64,000 nucleotides of DNA from NCBI GenBank assembly GCA_963971305.1, contig CAXARO010000297.1, forward strand, positions 1 through 64,000. Reading direction: 5' to 3'. The DNA comes from Arcuatula senhousia. Taxonomy: Eukaryota > Mollusca > Bivalvia > Mytilida > Mytilidae. Below the pieces are notes generated by a model that worked only from the letters and a program-made list of their open reading frames with translations, was not told the origin of the DNA and did no database searches. The position numbers were made by a program, and so were the translations under genes. Numbering within the stretch: the first letter of the stretch is position 1; each line of letters begins with the position of its first letter. Shown one piece after another: positions 23,873 to 38,241 of the stretch.

Positions 23873-25186
23873 ATTATTATTATTCTTCTTTTCTTCCCTC
23901 AAAAAACGAAAAGTGTCTTAACCGATCTTAACGAAAGTTGGCACACTTAATTATCACTACCAGGACTCGACGTGACTCATGCTTTGAAACGAATCTATTT
24001 TTAGTAACAGAGTTATCTGCCCGTAACCCAAAAACTTTGTCTGCAGATTAACTCAGAAACCATAACTGTTATCAAAAATCTGAAGTGTGGAATTTGTTAC
24101 CTGACTCCTGGCCATGATTTGTCATGCAAAAAAAAATTTTTCGAACAACTTCCTGGTTACCCGTTCTTAACCCGAAAAGTGTCGCGATGTGCCAACAAAA
24201 TTTATTTCAAAACGGTTAGTCCTACAGACTTGGGACCTTCACCAATCGTCTTAGGTGACATAAGTTGCATCCGAAAATATATATGTCATAGGTCAAATCT
24301 CAAGTTTGAATTATTGCGTCATGACTAAATATAGGAATGTATTGCGCAATGTATAGTAATCCCTATGTAACAATGTAATGTTAAGGAAAAGTCCATAGCA
24401 ACCTTATATTTTCACAATCAGTTAGGAAGGGGCAATAATTTGGGCCCAAGGTCAAAGGTCATAGGTCAAGGTCAGCCCTTAGCAACAAGGTAACCTTAAG
24501 GAAAAATCCATAGCAACCATATATTTTCACAATCAGTTAGGAATGGGCTGTAATTTAGGTCCAAGGTCAAAGGTCATAGGTCAAGGTCAGTCCTTAGCAA
24601 CAAGGTAACCTTAAGGAAAAGTCCATAGCAACCATATATTTTATGAATCCAGACTACTTGCTGAGTTTAAATTTCAATATTTTTTTTACCGGAATTGATG
24701 TTTTGTTCATAGCAACCGACCTAAAAGTCCATAGCAACCATATATTTTATGACTCCTGACTACCTGCTGAGTTTTAATTTCAATATTTTATGACCGGAAG
24801 TGATGTTTTGTTCATAGCAACCGACCTCAAAGTCCATAGCAACCATATATTCTATGACTCCTGACTACCTGCTGAGTTTAAATTTCAATATTTTATGACC
24901 GGAAGTGATGTTTTGTTCATAGCAACCGACCTAAAAGTCCTTAGCAACAATATATTTTATGACTCCTGACTACCTGCTGAGTTTAAATTTCAATATTTTA
25001 TGACCGGAAGTGACGTTTTATTCATAGCAACCGACCTAAAAGTCCTTAGCAACCATATATTTTTTAATCTGGACTACCTACCAGGTTGATATATCCAAAA
25101 TGGTATCATTCAGGAATCTAATTCTATTGGAGGTCACAAATAGGGAAAGACCTCGCGATCGTTCTTTGAACGATTGTAATTTAATT
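23873..25186 (+). mobile_element. Unit 5, body A
   Basis: No head. Two AGGTCA clusters. First member of the A-B1-B2-C block that recurs at units 10-13. Confidence 0.65.
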
Positions 25187-26840
25187 AAGGTCTTTCCCTT
25201 CCACAGAAGGAAAGACCTTACTGTATTTCTTATGGTTATTATTATTATTATTTTTCTTCTTCTTTTCTGCCATCAATAAACGAAAAGTGTCGCGACATAT
25301 CTTTTCGATACTTGGTACTATATATCAGTCATATTAGTACTCGCCTTGACTGATGCTGTGAAACCGATCTATTTTTAGTAACGGAGTTATCTGCCCGGAA
25401 CCCAAAAACCTTGTCAGCAGATAAAGTCAGAAACCGTAACCGTTATCAAAAATCTGAAGTGGGGAAAATGTTGCTTGACTCCTGGTCATGATTCGTCACG
25501 CAAAAAAAAATTTTCAATTAACTTTCTGGTAACGCGTTTTTGAGTCGAAACCTGTCGCGACACGTCAAATTTTTTTCTTCAAAACGGTTTGTCCTAGAGA
25601 CTTGGGACCTTCACCAATCGTCTTAGGAGACATAAGTTGCATCCGAAAATATATATGTCATAGGTCAAATCTCAAGTTTGAATTATTGCATCATGACTTA
25701 ATATAGGTATGTATTGCGCAATATATAGTAATCCATGTTCATAACTTTATAATGGTAGAAGATAGCAAATTCCATGCATACTCATTAGAATCAGAAAGTA
25801 AGGGGCTACAATTTTGATCTATTGAATTTCATATTTTTGGACCCTGGCCCAGTGGTGACCAACATTATCACCGGGGTCTAGAAATGAAAACTACTTGAAA
25901 ATAGGGTTGTAATATATCCTTAGAAAGCTAATAGCCTGTACATTCTTAATTTCATATTTTTGGACCCCGAGGACCAAAATCATCTCTGGGTCCAAAATTA
26001 GAAAATACTGGAAGGTAAGGTTGTAATATATCGTTAGAAAGCTAATGGCCCGTACATTTTGAATTTCATATTTTTGGACCCCGGGGACCAACTTCATATC
26101 TGGGGTCCAAATTGAAAGTTACTGGAAATTAAGCTTGTAATATATCATTAGAAAGCTAATGGCCTGTACATTTTGAATTTCATATTTTTGGACCCCATGG
26201 ACCAATCTCATCTCTGGGGTCCAAATTGAAAGTTACTGGAAAGTAGGCTTGTAATATATCATTAGAAAGCTAATGGCCTGTACATTTTGAATTTCATATT
26301 TTTGGACCCCGTGGACCAACTTCTTCCCCGGGGTCCAAAATTGAAAGTAACTGGAAAGTAGGCTTGTAATATATCATTAGAAAGCTAATGGCCTGTACAT
26401 TTGAATTTCATATTTTTGGACTGCGGGGACCAATCTCATCTCTGGGTTCCAAATTGAAAGTTACTGGAAAGTAGGCTTGTAATATATCATTAGAAAGCTA
26501 ATGGCCTGTACATTTTGCATTTCATATTTTTGGACCCCGTGGACCAACTTCAGTCCCGGGGTCCAAAATTGAAAGTAACTGGAAAGTAGGCTTGTAATAT
26601 ATCATTAGAAAGCTAATGGCCTGTACATTTTGATTTTTCATATTTTTGGACCCAGGGAACCAACTTCACATCTGGGGTCCAAATTGAAAGTTATGGCATG
26701 AAATTCAATAGCAACCATATAGTTACTGAATGTTGAAATTTCCCAAAACTGTATCATTCAGTCACTGTAATCTGTTTCTATTGTAATACACAAAATGGGA
26801 AAGACCTCGCAATCGTTCTTTGAACGATTGTAATTTAATT
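25187..26840 (+). mobile_element. Unit 6, body B1
   Basis: One head repeat. The leader has a variant pyrimidine start (TTCTGCCATCAATAAACG). The body is about eight monomers of roughly 115 bp containing GGACCCCG...CCCGGGGTCC dyads and AGAAAGCTAATGGCCTGTAC. Confidence 0.65.
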
Positions 26841-28438
26841 ATTATTATTTTTCTTCTTTTCTGCCATCAATAAACGAAAAGTGTCGCGACATATCTTTTC
26901 GATACTTGGTACCATATATCGGTCATATTAGTACTCGCCTTGACTGATGCTGTGAAACCGATCTATTTTTAGTAACAGAGTTATCTGCCCGGAACCCAAA
27001 AACCTTGTCAGCAGATAAAGTCAGAAACCGTAACCGTTATCAAAAATCTGAAGTGGGGAAAATGTTTCTTGACTCCTGATCATGATTCGTCACGCAAAAA
27101 AAAAAATTTCAATTAACTTTCTGGTTACGCGTTTTTGAGTCGAAACCTGTCGCGACACGTCAAATTTTTTTCTTCAAAACGGTTAGTCCTAGAGACTTGG
27201 GACCTTCACCAATCGTCTTAGGTGACATAAGTTGCATCCGAAAATATATATGTCATAGGTCAAATCTCAAGTTTGAATTATTGCATCATGACTAAATATA
27301 GGTATGTATTGCGCAATATATAGTAATCCATGTTCATAACTTTATAATGGTAGAAGATAGCAAAGTAAACATGTATGCTCATTAGAATCAGAAAGTAAGG
27401 GGCTACAATTTTGATCTATTGAATTTCATATTTTTGGACCCTGGCCCAGTGGGGACCAACATCATCACCGGGGTCCAGAAATGAAAACTACTTGAAAATA
27501 GGGTTGTAATATATCCTTAGAAAGCTAATAGCCTGTACATTTTGAATTTCATATTTTTGGACCCCGAGGACCAAAATCATCTCTGGGTCCAAAATTAGAA
27601 AATACTGGAATGTAGGGTTGTAATATATCGTTAGAAAGCTAATGGCCTGTACATTTTGAATTTCATATTTTTGGACCCTGGGGACCAACTTCATCTCTGG
27701 GGTCCAAATTGAAAGTTACTGGAAAGTAGGCTTGTAATATATCATTAGAAAGTTAATGGCCTATACATTTTGAATTTCTTATTTTTGGACCCCGTGGACC
27801 AACTTCATCCCCGGGCTCCAAAATTGAAAGTTACTGGAAAGTAGGCTTGTAACATATCATTAGAAAGCTAATGGCCTGTACATTTTGAATTTCATATTTT
27901 TTTTACCCTGGGGACCAACCTCATCCCGGGGTCCAAAATTGAAAGTTACTGGAAAGTAGGCTTGTAATATATCATTAGAAAGCTAATGGCCTGTACATTT
28001 TGAATTTCATATTTTTGGACCCTGGGGACCAATCTCATCTCTGGGGTCCAAATTAAAAGTTACTGGAAAGTAGGCTTGTAATATATCATTAGAAAGCTAA
28101 TGGCCTGTACATTTTGTATTTCATATTGTTGGACCCCGTGGACCAACTTCATCCCCGGGGTCCAAAATTGAAAGTAACTGGAAAGTAGGCTTGTAATATA
28201 TCATTAGAAAGCTAATGGCCTGTACATTTTGAATTTCATATTTTTGGACCCAGGGAACCAACTTCACATCTGGGGTCCAAATTGAAAGTTACGGCATGAA
28301 ATTCAATAGCAACCATATATTTTCTAAATGTTGAAATTTCCCAAAATTGTATCATTCAGTCACTGTAATCTGTTTCTATTGTAATACACAAAATGGGAAA
28401 GACCTCGCAATCGTTCTTTGAACGATTGTAATTTAATT
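26841..28438 (+). mobile_element. Unit 7, body B2
   Basis: No head. Same leader and monomer family as unit 6, with its own diagnostic changes (TTTTTTTTACCCTGG in one monomer, TATTGTTGG in another). Recurs as units 12 and 15. Confidence 0.65.
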
Positions 28439-30295
28439 AAGGTCTTTCCCTTTACAGAAGGAAAGACCTTACTGTATTTCTTATGATTATTAAGGTCTTT
28501 CCCTTCCACAGAAGGAAAGACCTTACTGTATTTCTTATGGTTATTAAGGTCTTTCCCTTCCACAGAAGGAAAGACCTTACTGTATTTCTTATGGTTATTA
28601 AGGTCTTTCCCTTCCACAGAAGGAAAGACCTTACTGTATTTCTTATGGTTATTAAGGTCTTTCCCTTCCACAGAAGGAAAGACCTTACTGTATTTCTTAT
28701 GGTTATTAAGGTCTTTCCCACTACAGTGGAAAGACCTTACTGTATTTCTTCTGATTATTATTATTATTATTATTATTATTGTTCTTCTTTTCCGCCGCCC
28801 ATATACGAAAAGTGTCGCGACATATCTTTTCCATACTTGGTACCATTATGCGGTCATAGGAATCCTCGCCGAAACTCATGCTTTGACACCGATCTATTTT
28901 TAGTAACGGAGTTATCTGCCCCAAACCGAAAACCCTTGTGCACAGATCTCCTCCTAAACCGTAACCGATATAAAAAATTTAAAGTGTGGGAAATGTTGCT
29001 GGACTCATAGGAACATGTCATCACGAAAAAAAAAAAATTCGATCAACTTCCTGGTTACGCATTTTTGAGTCGAAACATGTCGCGACACGTCAAATTTTTT
29101 TTCTTCAAAACGGTTAGTCCTAGAGACTTGGGACCTTCACCAATCATCCTAGGTGACATATGTTGCATTCAAAAATGTCAAGGTCAAAGTTCAAATCTCA
29201 AGGTCAGAGGTCATGGTACACCTTGTTACCAGTTTAGCTCAAAAACCATACAAGATAGAAGCAGACATGTAATGGGAAAAATACTTGTCTCATTTAGACC
29301 TTTATTTAATATAAAGGGTCGAACACTGTACGACAAACCGTTTTCGAGTTATGGCCCTTAACGCGATTTGGCTTATCCGTTTTTGGCTTATAACTTTTAA
29401 ACCGTCAGAGATAATATAGTAAACATATGGGTTTTTTGTGACCGTCATTATATGTCCTTCAATTTGAGACCAAAGTCGATTGGTTACGGGCAGCCATTTT
29501 CAAAATGGCTGACACCGTAAACAGTTTTTATGAAATAGCACTTAAACCGTACAAAATTGAAGCGGACAATACATGGAAAAAATGTTCGCCATGTCGAAAG
29601 CTACAAAAAGGGTTTCAGGTGCGAAAGCGTAAAACTTGTCGTTTTTGAGTTATCGCCCTTGATTCGTATTTTTAAAATGATTTTTTGTTTATAACTTTTA
29701 AACTATAAAAGATGGTGAATGAAACATAGGGTTTATTTGAAAGAGAATTGAATTACCTACAATTTGAACCCAAACAGTACATGATTCGGTTGAACGGTTC
29801 CAAAATGGCGGCCAAAACAAGTTTCGCGAAATGCGTTTTTTGCCAATAACTTGAAAACAATAACAGATAGTATAGTAAACATGTATATAAAAATGAATCA
29901 GAATGCAAAGAGCTACAATTTGAGTCCAAGGTCATGGGTCATGGGTCAAGGTCATTCCCTAGCAACAAGGTAACATTTATGAAAAGTCCATAGCAACCAT
30001 ATATATTCTTAACCAAGACTACTTTCCGAGTTTAGAGTTAAAATTTGTCAACCGGAAGTAACCCTTAGTCCATAGCAACCAACAAAATGTCCTTAGCAAC
30101 CATCCTACTAGGCCCCTTGATCTTTATTCTGGAACCTATTTGATAACTATTGGTAACCTCATATCGAAAACGAAATGACTCATTTGTCTATAGTACTTGT
30201 ATTGGACACCATAATGCTAACATGCTAAAGCAACAGAAAGACAAGAGACAGGGAAAGACCTCTCATTTGTTCTCTGAACAAATGGCATTTTAATT
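28439..30295 (+). mobile_element. Unit 8, body C (no internal tandem repeat)
   Basis: Six head repeats. The leader is related to the others, and the body is largely non-repetitive (29100-30240). It contains AAAATGGCGGCC, a DR1-like AGGTCAAAGTTCA near 29183, and one ACCGGAAGT. Its 3' hairpin has a different stem (CATTTGTTC-TCT-GAACAAATG) that still pairs perfectly. Confidence 0.65.
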
Positions 30296-31314
30296 ATTAT
30301 TATTATTTTTCTTCTTCTTTTCTGCCATCAATAAACGAAAAGTGTCGCGACATATCTTTTCGATACTTGGTACTATATATCGGTCATATTAGTACTCGCC
30401 TTGACTGATGCTGTGAAACCGATCTATTTTTAGTAACGGAGTTATCTGCCCGGAACCCAAAAACCTTGTCAGCAGATAAAGTCAGAAACCGTAACCGTTA
30501 TCAAAAATCTGAAGTGGGGAAAATGTTGCTTGACTCCTGGTTATGATTCGTCACGCAAAAAAAAAATTTTCAATTAACTTTCTGGTTACGCGTTTTTGAG
30601 TCGAAACCTGTCGCGACACGTCAAATTTTTTTTCTTCAAAACGGTTAGTCCTAGAGACTTGGGACCTTCACCAATCGTCTTAGGTGACATAAGTTGCATC
30701 CGAAAATATATATGTCATAGGTCAAATCTCAAGTTTGAATTATTGCATCATGACTAAATATAGGTATGTATTGCGCAATATATAGTAATCCATGTTCATA
30801 ACTTTATAATGGTAGAAGATAGCAAAGTAAACATGTATACTCATTAGAATCAGAAAGTAAGGATCTATTGAATTTCATATTTTTGGACCCTGGCCCAGTG
30901 AGGACCAACATCATCACCAGGGTCCAGAAATGAAAACTACTTGAAAATAGGGTTGTAATATATCCTTAGAAAGCTAATAGCCTGTACATTTTGAATTTCA
31001 TATTTTTGGACCCCGAGGACCAAAATCATCTCTGGGTCCAAAATTAGAAAATACTGGAAGGTAGGGTTGTAATATATCGTTAGAAAGCTAATGGCCTGTA
31101 CATTTTGAATTTCATATTTTTGGACCCAGGGAACCAACTTCACATCTAGGGTCCAAATTGAAAGTTACGGCATGAAATTCAATAGCAACCATATATTTTC
31201 TAAATGTTGAAATTTCCCAAAATTGTATCATTCAGTCACTGTAATCTGTTTCTATTGTAATACACAAAATGGGAAAGACCTCGCAATCGTTCTTTGAACG
31301 ATTGTAATTTAATT
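30296..31314 (+). mobile_element. Unit 9, short body B
   Basis: No head. A body-B unit with only about three monomers left, otherwise like unit 7. Probably an internal deletion by recombination between monomers. Confidence 0.65.
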
Positions 31315-33074
31315 AAGGTCTTTCCCTTTACAGAAGGAAAGACCTTACTGTATTTCTTATGATTATTAAGGTCTTTCCCTTCCACAGAAGGAAAGACCTT
31401 ACTGTATTTCTTATGGTTATTAAGGTCTTTCCCTTCCAAAGAAGGAAAGACCTTACTGTATTTCTTATGGTTATTAAGGTCTTTCCCTTCCACAGAAGGA
31501 AAGACCTTACTGTATTTCTTATGGTTATTAAGGTCTTTCCCTTCCACAGAAGGAAAGACCTTACTGTATTTCTTATGGTTATTATTAAGGTCTTTCCCTT
31601 TACAGAAGGAAAGACCTTACTGTATTTCTTATGATTATTATTATTATTATTATTATTCTTCTTTTCTTCCCTCAAAAAACGAAAAGTGTCTTAACCGATC
31701 TTAACGAAAGTTGGCACACTTAATTATCACTACCAGGACTCGACGTGACTCATGCTTTGAAACGAATCTATTTTTAGTAACAGAGTTATCTGCCCGTAAC
31801 CCAAAAACCTTGTCTGCAGATTAACTCAGAAACCATAACTGTTATCAAAAATCTGAAGTGTGGAATTTGTTACCTGACTCCTGGCCATGATTTGTCATGC
31901 AAAAAAAAAATTTTCGAACAACTTCCTGGTTACCCGTTCTTAACCCGAAAAGTGTCGCGATGTGCCAACAAAATTTATTTCAAAACGGTTAGTCCTACAG
32001 ACTTGGGACCTTCACCAATCGTCTTAGGTGACATAAGTTGCATCCGAAAATATATATGTCATAGGTCAAATCTCAAGTTTGAATTATTGCGTCATGACTA
32101 AATATAGGAATGTATTGCGCAATGTATAGTAATCCCTATGTAACAATGTAATGTTAAGGAAAAGTCCATAGCAACCTTATATTTTCACAATCAGTTAGGA
32201 AGGGGCAATAATTTGGGCCCAAGGTCAAAGGTCATAGGTCAAGGTCAGCCCTTAGCAACAAGGTAACCTTAAGGAAAAATCCATAGCAACCATATATTTT
32301 CACAATCAGTTAGGAATGGGCTGTAATTTAGGTCCAAGGTCAAAGGTCATAGGTCAAGGTCAGCCCTTAGCAACAAGGTAACCTTAAGGAAAAATCCATA
32401 GCAACCATATATTTTCACAATCAGTTAGGAATGGGCTGTAATTTAGGTCCAAGGTCAAAGGTCATAGGTCAAGGTCAGTCCTTAGCAACAAGGTAACCTT
32501 AAGGAAAAGTCCATAGCAACCATATATTTTATGAATCCAGACTACTTGCTGAGTTTAAATTTCAATATTTTTTTTACCGGAAGTGATGTTTTGTTCATAG
32601 CAACCGACCTAAAAGTCCATAGCAACCATATATTTTATGACTCCTGACTACCTGCTGAGTTTTAATTTCAATATTTTATGACCGGAAGTGATGTTTTGTT
32701 CATAGCAACCGACCTCAAAGTCCATAGCAACCATATATTTTATGACTCCTGACTACCTGCTGAGTTTAAATTTCAATATTTTATGACCGGAAGTGATGTT
32801 TTGTTCATAGCAACCGACCTAAAAGTCCTTAGCAACAATATATTTTATGACTCCTGACTACCTGCTGAGTTTAAATTTCAATATTTTATGACCGGAAGTG
32901 ACGTTTTATTCATAGCAACCGACCTAAAAGTCCTTAGCAACCATATATTTTTTAATCTGGACTACCTACCAGGTTGATATATCCAAAATGGTATCATTCA
33001 GGAATCTAATTCTATTGGAGGTCACAAATAGGGAAAGACCTCGCGATCGTTCTTTGAACGATTGTAATTTAATT
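31315..33074 (+). mobile_element. Unit 10, body A
   Basis: Six head repeats, three AGGTCA clusters (one more than its counterpart unit 5) and the same downstream monomers, including the TTTTTTTTACCGG variant. Confidence 0.65.
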
Positions 33075-34786
33075 AAGGTCTTTCCCTTCCACAGAAGGAA
33101 AGACCTTACTGTATTTCTTATGGTTATTATTAAGGTCTTTCCCTTCCACAGAAGGAAAGACCTTACTGTATTTCTTATGGTTATTATTATTATTATTTTT
33201 CTTCTTCTTTTCTGCCATCAATAAACGAAAAGTGTCGCGACATATCTTTTCGATACTTGGTACTATATATCAGTCATATTAGTACTCGCCTTGACTGATG
33301 CTGTGAAACCGATCTATTTTTAGTAACGGAGTTATCTGCCCGGAACCCAAAAACCTTGTCAGCAGATAAAGTCAGAAACCGTAACCGTTATCAAAAATCT
33401 GAAGTGGGGAAAATGTTGCTTGACTCCTGGTCATGATTCGTCACGCAAAAAAAAATTTTCAATTAACTTTCTGGTAACGCGTTTTTGAGTCGAAACCTGT
33501 CGCGACACGTCAAATTTTTTTCTTCAAAACGGTTTGTCCTAGAGACTTGGGACCTTCACCAATCGTCTTAGGAGACATAAGTTGCATCCGAAAATATATA
33601 TGTCATAGGTCAAATCTCAAGTTTGAATTATTGCATCATGACTTAATATAGGTATGTATTGCGCAATATATAGTAATCCATGTTCATAACTTTATAATGG
33701 TAGAAGATAGCAAATTCCATGCATACTCATTAGAATCAGAAAGTAAGGGGCTACAATTTTGATCTATTGAATTTCATATTTTTGGACCCTGGCCCAGTGG
33801 TGACCAACATTATCACCGGGGTCTAGAAATGAAAACTACTTGAAAATAGGGTTGTAATATATCCTTAGAAAGCTAATAGCCTGTACATTCTTAATTTCAT
33901 ATTTTTGGACCCCGAGGACCAAAATCATCTCTGGGTCCAAAATTAGAAAATACTGGAAGGTAAGGTTGTAATATATCGTTAGAAAGCTAATGGCCCGTAC
34001 ATTTTGAATTTAATTATTTTGGACCCCGGGGACCAACTTCATATCTGGGGTCCAAATTGAAAGTTACTGGAAATTAAGCTTGTAATATATCATTAGAAAG
34101 CTAATGGCCTGTACATTTTGAATTTCATATTTTTGGACCCCATGGACCAATCTCATCTCTGGGGTCCAAATTGAAAGTTACTGGAAAGTAGGCTTGTAAT
34201 ATATCATTAGAAAGCTAATGGCCTGTACATTTTGAATTTCATATTTTTGGACCCCGTGGACCAACTTCTTCCCCGGGGTCCAAAATTGAAAGTAACTGGA
34301 AAGTAGGCTTGTAATATATCATTAGAAAGCTAATGGCCTGTACATTTTGAATTTCATATTTTTGGACTGCGGGGACCAATCTCATCTCTGGGTTCCAAAT
34401 TGAAAGTTACTGGAAAGTAGGCTTGTAATATATCATTAGAAAGCTAATGGCCTGTACATTTTGCATTTCATATTTTTGGACCCCGTGGACCAACTTCAGT
34501 CCCGGGGTCCAAAATTGAAAGTAACTGGAAAGTAGGCTTGTAATATATCATTAGAAAGCTAATGGCCTGTACATTTTGATTTTTCATATTTTTGGACCCA
34601 GGGAACCAACTTCACATCTGGGGTCCAAATTGAAAGTTATGGCATGAAATTCAATAGCAACCATATAGTTACTGAATGTTGAAATTTCCCAAAACTGTAT
34701 CATTCAGTCACTGTAATCTGTTTCTATTGTAATACACAAAATGGGAAAGACCTCGCAATCGTTCTTTGAACGATTGTAATTTAATT
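33075..34786 (+). mobile_element. Unit 11, body B1
   Basis: Two head repeats where unit 6 has one. Otherwise it follows unit 6 closely, with a small local change (AATTTAATTATTTTGG) near 34010. Confidence 0.65.
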
Positions 34787-36384
34787 ATTATTATTTTTCT
34801 TCTTTTCTGCCATCAATAAACGAAAAGTGTCGCGACATATCTTTTCGATACTTGGTACCATATATCGGTCATATTAGTACTCGCCTTGACTGATGCTGTG
34901 AAACCGATCTATTTTTAGTAACAGAGTTATCTGCCCGGAACCCAAAAACCTTGTCAGCAGATAAAGTCAGAAACCGTAACCGTTATCAAAAATCTGAAGT
35001 GGGGAAAATGTTTCTTGACTCCTGATCATGATTCGTCACGCAAAAAAAAAAATTTCAATTAACTTTCTGGTTACGCGTTTTTGAGTCGAAACCTGTCGCG
35101 ACACGTCAAATTTTTTTCTTCAAAACGGTTAGTCCTAGAGACTTGGGACCTTCACCAATCGTCTTAGGTGACATAAGTTGCATCCGAAAATATATATGTC
35201 ATAGGTCAAATCTCAAGTTTGAATTATTGCATCATGACTAAATATAGGTATGTATTGCGCAATATATAGTAATCCATGTTCATAACTTTATAATGGTAGA
35301 AGATAGCAAAGTAAACATGTATGCTCATTAGAATCAGAAAGTAAGGGGCTACAATTTTGATCTATTGAATTTCATATTTTTGGACCCTGGCCCAGTGGGG
35401 ACCAACATCATCACCGGGGTCCAGAAATGAAAACTACTTGAAAATAGGGTTGTAATATATCCTTAGAAAGCTAATAGCCTGTACATTTTGAATTTCATAT
35501 TTTTGGACCCCGAGGACCAAAATCATCTCTGGGTCCAAAATTAGAAAATACTGGAATGTAGGGTTGTAATATATCGTTAGAAAGCTAATGGCCTGTACAT
35601 TTTGAATTTCATATTTTTGGACCCTGGGGACCAACTTCATCTCTGGGGTCCAAATTGAAAGTTACTGGAAAGTAGGCTTGTAATATATCATTAGAAAGTT
35701 AATGGCCTATACATTTTGAATTTCTTATTTTTGGACCCCGTGGACCAACTTCATCCCCGGGCTCCAAAATTGAAAGTTACTGGAAAGTAGGCTTGTAACA
35801 TATCATTAGAAAGCTAATGGCCTGTACATTTTGAATTTCATATTTTTTTTACCCTGGGGACCAACCTCATCCCGGGGTCCAAAATTGAAAGTTACTGGAA
35901 AGTAGGCTTGTAATATATCATTAGAAAGCTAATGGCCTGTACATTTTGAATTTCATATTTTTGGACCCTGGGGACCAATCTCATCTCTGGGGTCCAAATT
36001 AAAAGTTACTGGAAAGTAGGCTTGTAATATATCATTAGAAAGCTAATGGCCTGTACATTTTGTATTTCATATTGTTGGACCCCGTGGACCAACTTCATCC
36101 CCGGGGTCCAAAATTGAAAGTAACTGGAAAGTAGGCTTGTAATATATCATTAGAAAGCTAATGGCCTGTACATTTTGAATTTCATATTTTTGGACCCAGG
36201 GAACCAACTTCACATCTGGGGTCCAAATTGAAAGTTACGGCATGAAATTCAATAGCAACCATATATTTTCTAAATGTTGAAATTTCCCAAAATTGTATCA
36301 TTCAGTCACTGTAATCTGTTTCTATTGTAATACACAAAATGGGAAAGACCTCGCAATCGTTCTTTGAACGATTGTAATTTAATT
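34787..36384 (+). mobile_element. Unit 12, body B2
   Basis: Same length (1,598 bp) and same diagnostic variants as unit 7. Confidence 0.65.
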
Positions 36385-38241
36385 AAGGTCTTTCCCTTTA
36401 CAGAAGGAAAGACCTTACTGTATTTCTTATGATTATTAAGGTCTTTCCCTTCCACAGAAGGAAAGACCTTACTGTATTTCTTATGGTTATTAAGGTCTTT
36501 CCCTTCCACAGAAGGAAAGACCTTACTGTATTTCTTATGGTTATTAAGGTCTTTCCCTTCCACAGAAGGAAAGACCTTACTGTATTTCTTATGGTTATTA
36601 AGGTCTTTCCCTTCCACAGAAGGAAAGACCTTACTGTATTTCTTATGGTTATTAAGGTCTTTCCCACTACAGTGGAAAGACCTTACTGTATTTCTTCTGA
36701 TTATTATTATTATTATTATTATTATTGTTCTTCTTTTCCGCCGCCCATATACGAAAAGTGTCGCGACATATCTTTTCCATACTTGGTACCATTATGCGGT
36801 CATAGGAATCCTCGCCGAAACTCATGCTTTGACACCGATCTATTTTTAGTAACGGAGTTATCTGCCCCAAACCGAAAACCCTTGTGCACAGATCTCCTCC
36901 TAAACCGTAACCGATATCAAAAATTTAAAGTGTGGGAAATGTTGCTGGACTCATAGGAACATGTCATCACGAAAAAAAAAAAATTCGATCAACTTCCTGG
37001 TTACGCATTTTTGAGTCGAAACATGTCGCGACACGTCAAATTTTTTTTCTTCAAAACGGTTAGTCCTAGAGACTTGGGACCTTCACCAATCATCCTAGGT
37101 GACATATGTTGCATTCAAAAATGTCAAGGTCAAAGTTCAAATCTCAAGGTCAGAGGTCATGGTACACCTTGTTACCAGTTTAGCTCAAAAACCATACAAG
37201 ATAGAAGCAGACATGTAATGGGAAAAATACTTGTCTCATTTAGACCTTTATTTAATATAAAGGGTCGAACACTGTACGACAAACCGTTTTCGAGTTATGG
37301 CCCTTAACGCGATTTGGCTTATCCGTTTTTGGCTTATAACTTTTAAACCGTCAGAGATAATATAGTAAACATATGGGTTTTTTGTGACCGTCATTATATG
37401 TCCTTCAATTTGAGACCAAAGTCGATTGGTTACGGGCAGCCATTTTCAAAATGGCTGACACCGTAAACAGTTTTTATGAAATAGCACTTAAACCGTACAA
37501 AATTGAAGCGGACAATACATGGAAAAAATGTTCGCCATGTCGAAAGCTACAAAAAGGGTTTCAGGTGCGAAAGCGTAAAACTTGTCGTTTTTGAGTTATC
37601 GCCCTTGATTCGTATTTTTAAAATGATTTTTTGTTTATAACTTTTAAACCATAAAAGATGGTGAATGAAACATAGGGTTTATTTGAAAGAGAATTGAATT
37701 ACCTACAATTTGAACCCAAACAGTACATGATTCGGTTGAACGGTTCCAAAATGGCGGCCAAAACAAGTTTCGCGAAATGCGTTTTTTGCCAATAACTTGA
37801 AAACAATAACAGATAGTATAGTAAACATGTATATAAAAATGAATCAGAATGCAAAGAGCTACAATTTGAGTCCAAGGTCATGGGTCATGGGTCAAGGTCA
37901 TTCCCTAGCAACAAGGTAACATTTATGAAAAGTCCATAGCAACCATATATATTCTTAACCAAGACTACTTTCCGAGTTTAGAGTTAAAATTTGTCAACCG
38001 GAAGTAACCCTTAGTCCATAGCAACCAACAAAATGTCCTTAGCAACCATCCTACTAGGCCCCTTGATCTTTATTCTGGAACCTATTTGATAACTATTGGT
38101 AACCTCATATCGAAAACGAAATGACTCATTTGTCTATAGTACTTGTATTGGACACCATAATGCTAACATGCTAAAGCAACAGAAAGACAAGAGACAGGGA
38201 AAGACCTCTCATTTGTTCTCTGAACAAATGGCATTTTAATT
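36385..38241 (+). mobile_element. Unit 13, body C
   Basis: Same length (1,857 bp) as unit 8. By eye only two substitutions were noted (GATATCAAAAA for GATATAAAAAA; AACCATAAAAG for AACTATAAAAG). Six head repeats and the alternative 3' hairpin stem are conserved. Confidence 0.65.

Noticed and set aside
28360..28721. Periodic 18-residue ORFs on both strands over the head repeats (also at 17303-17593, 31236-31675 and 36306-36667)
   Set aside because: 54 bp is a multiple of three, so any stop-free frame persists through the array. No independent start or family signature, and both strands are equally open.
28439..28760. CRISPR-like array (54-bp palindromic repeats)
   Set aside because: The intervals between palindromes are identical rather than unique, the DNA is plainly metazoan, and the repeats are heads of transposon-like units.
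28756..28930. Asparagine-run ORFs (poly-N) on the minus strand at 28721-28924 and 36667-36870
   Set aside because: The run is a translation of the (ATT)n microsatellite within the units, not a protein domain.
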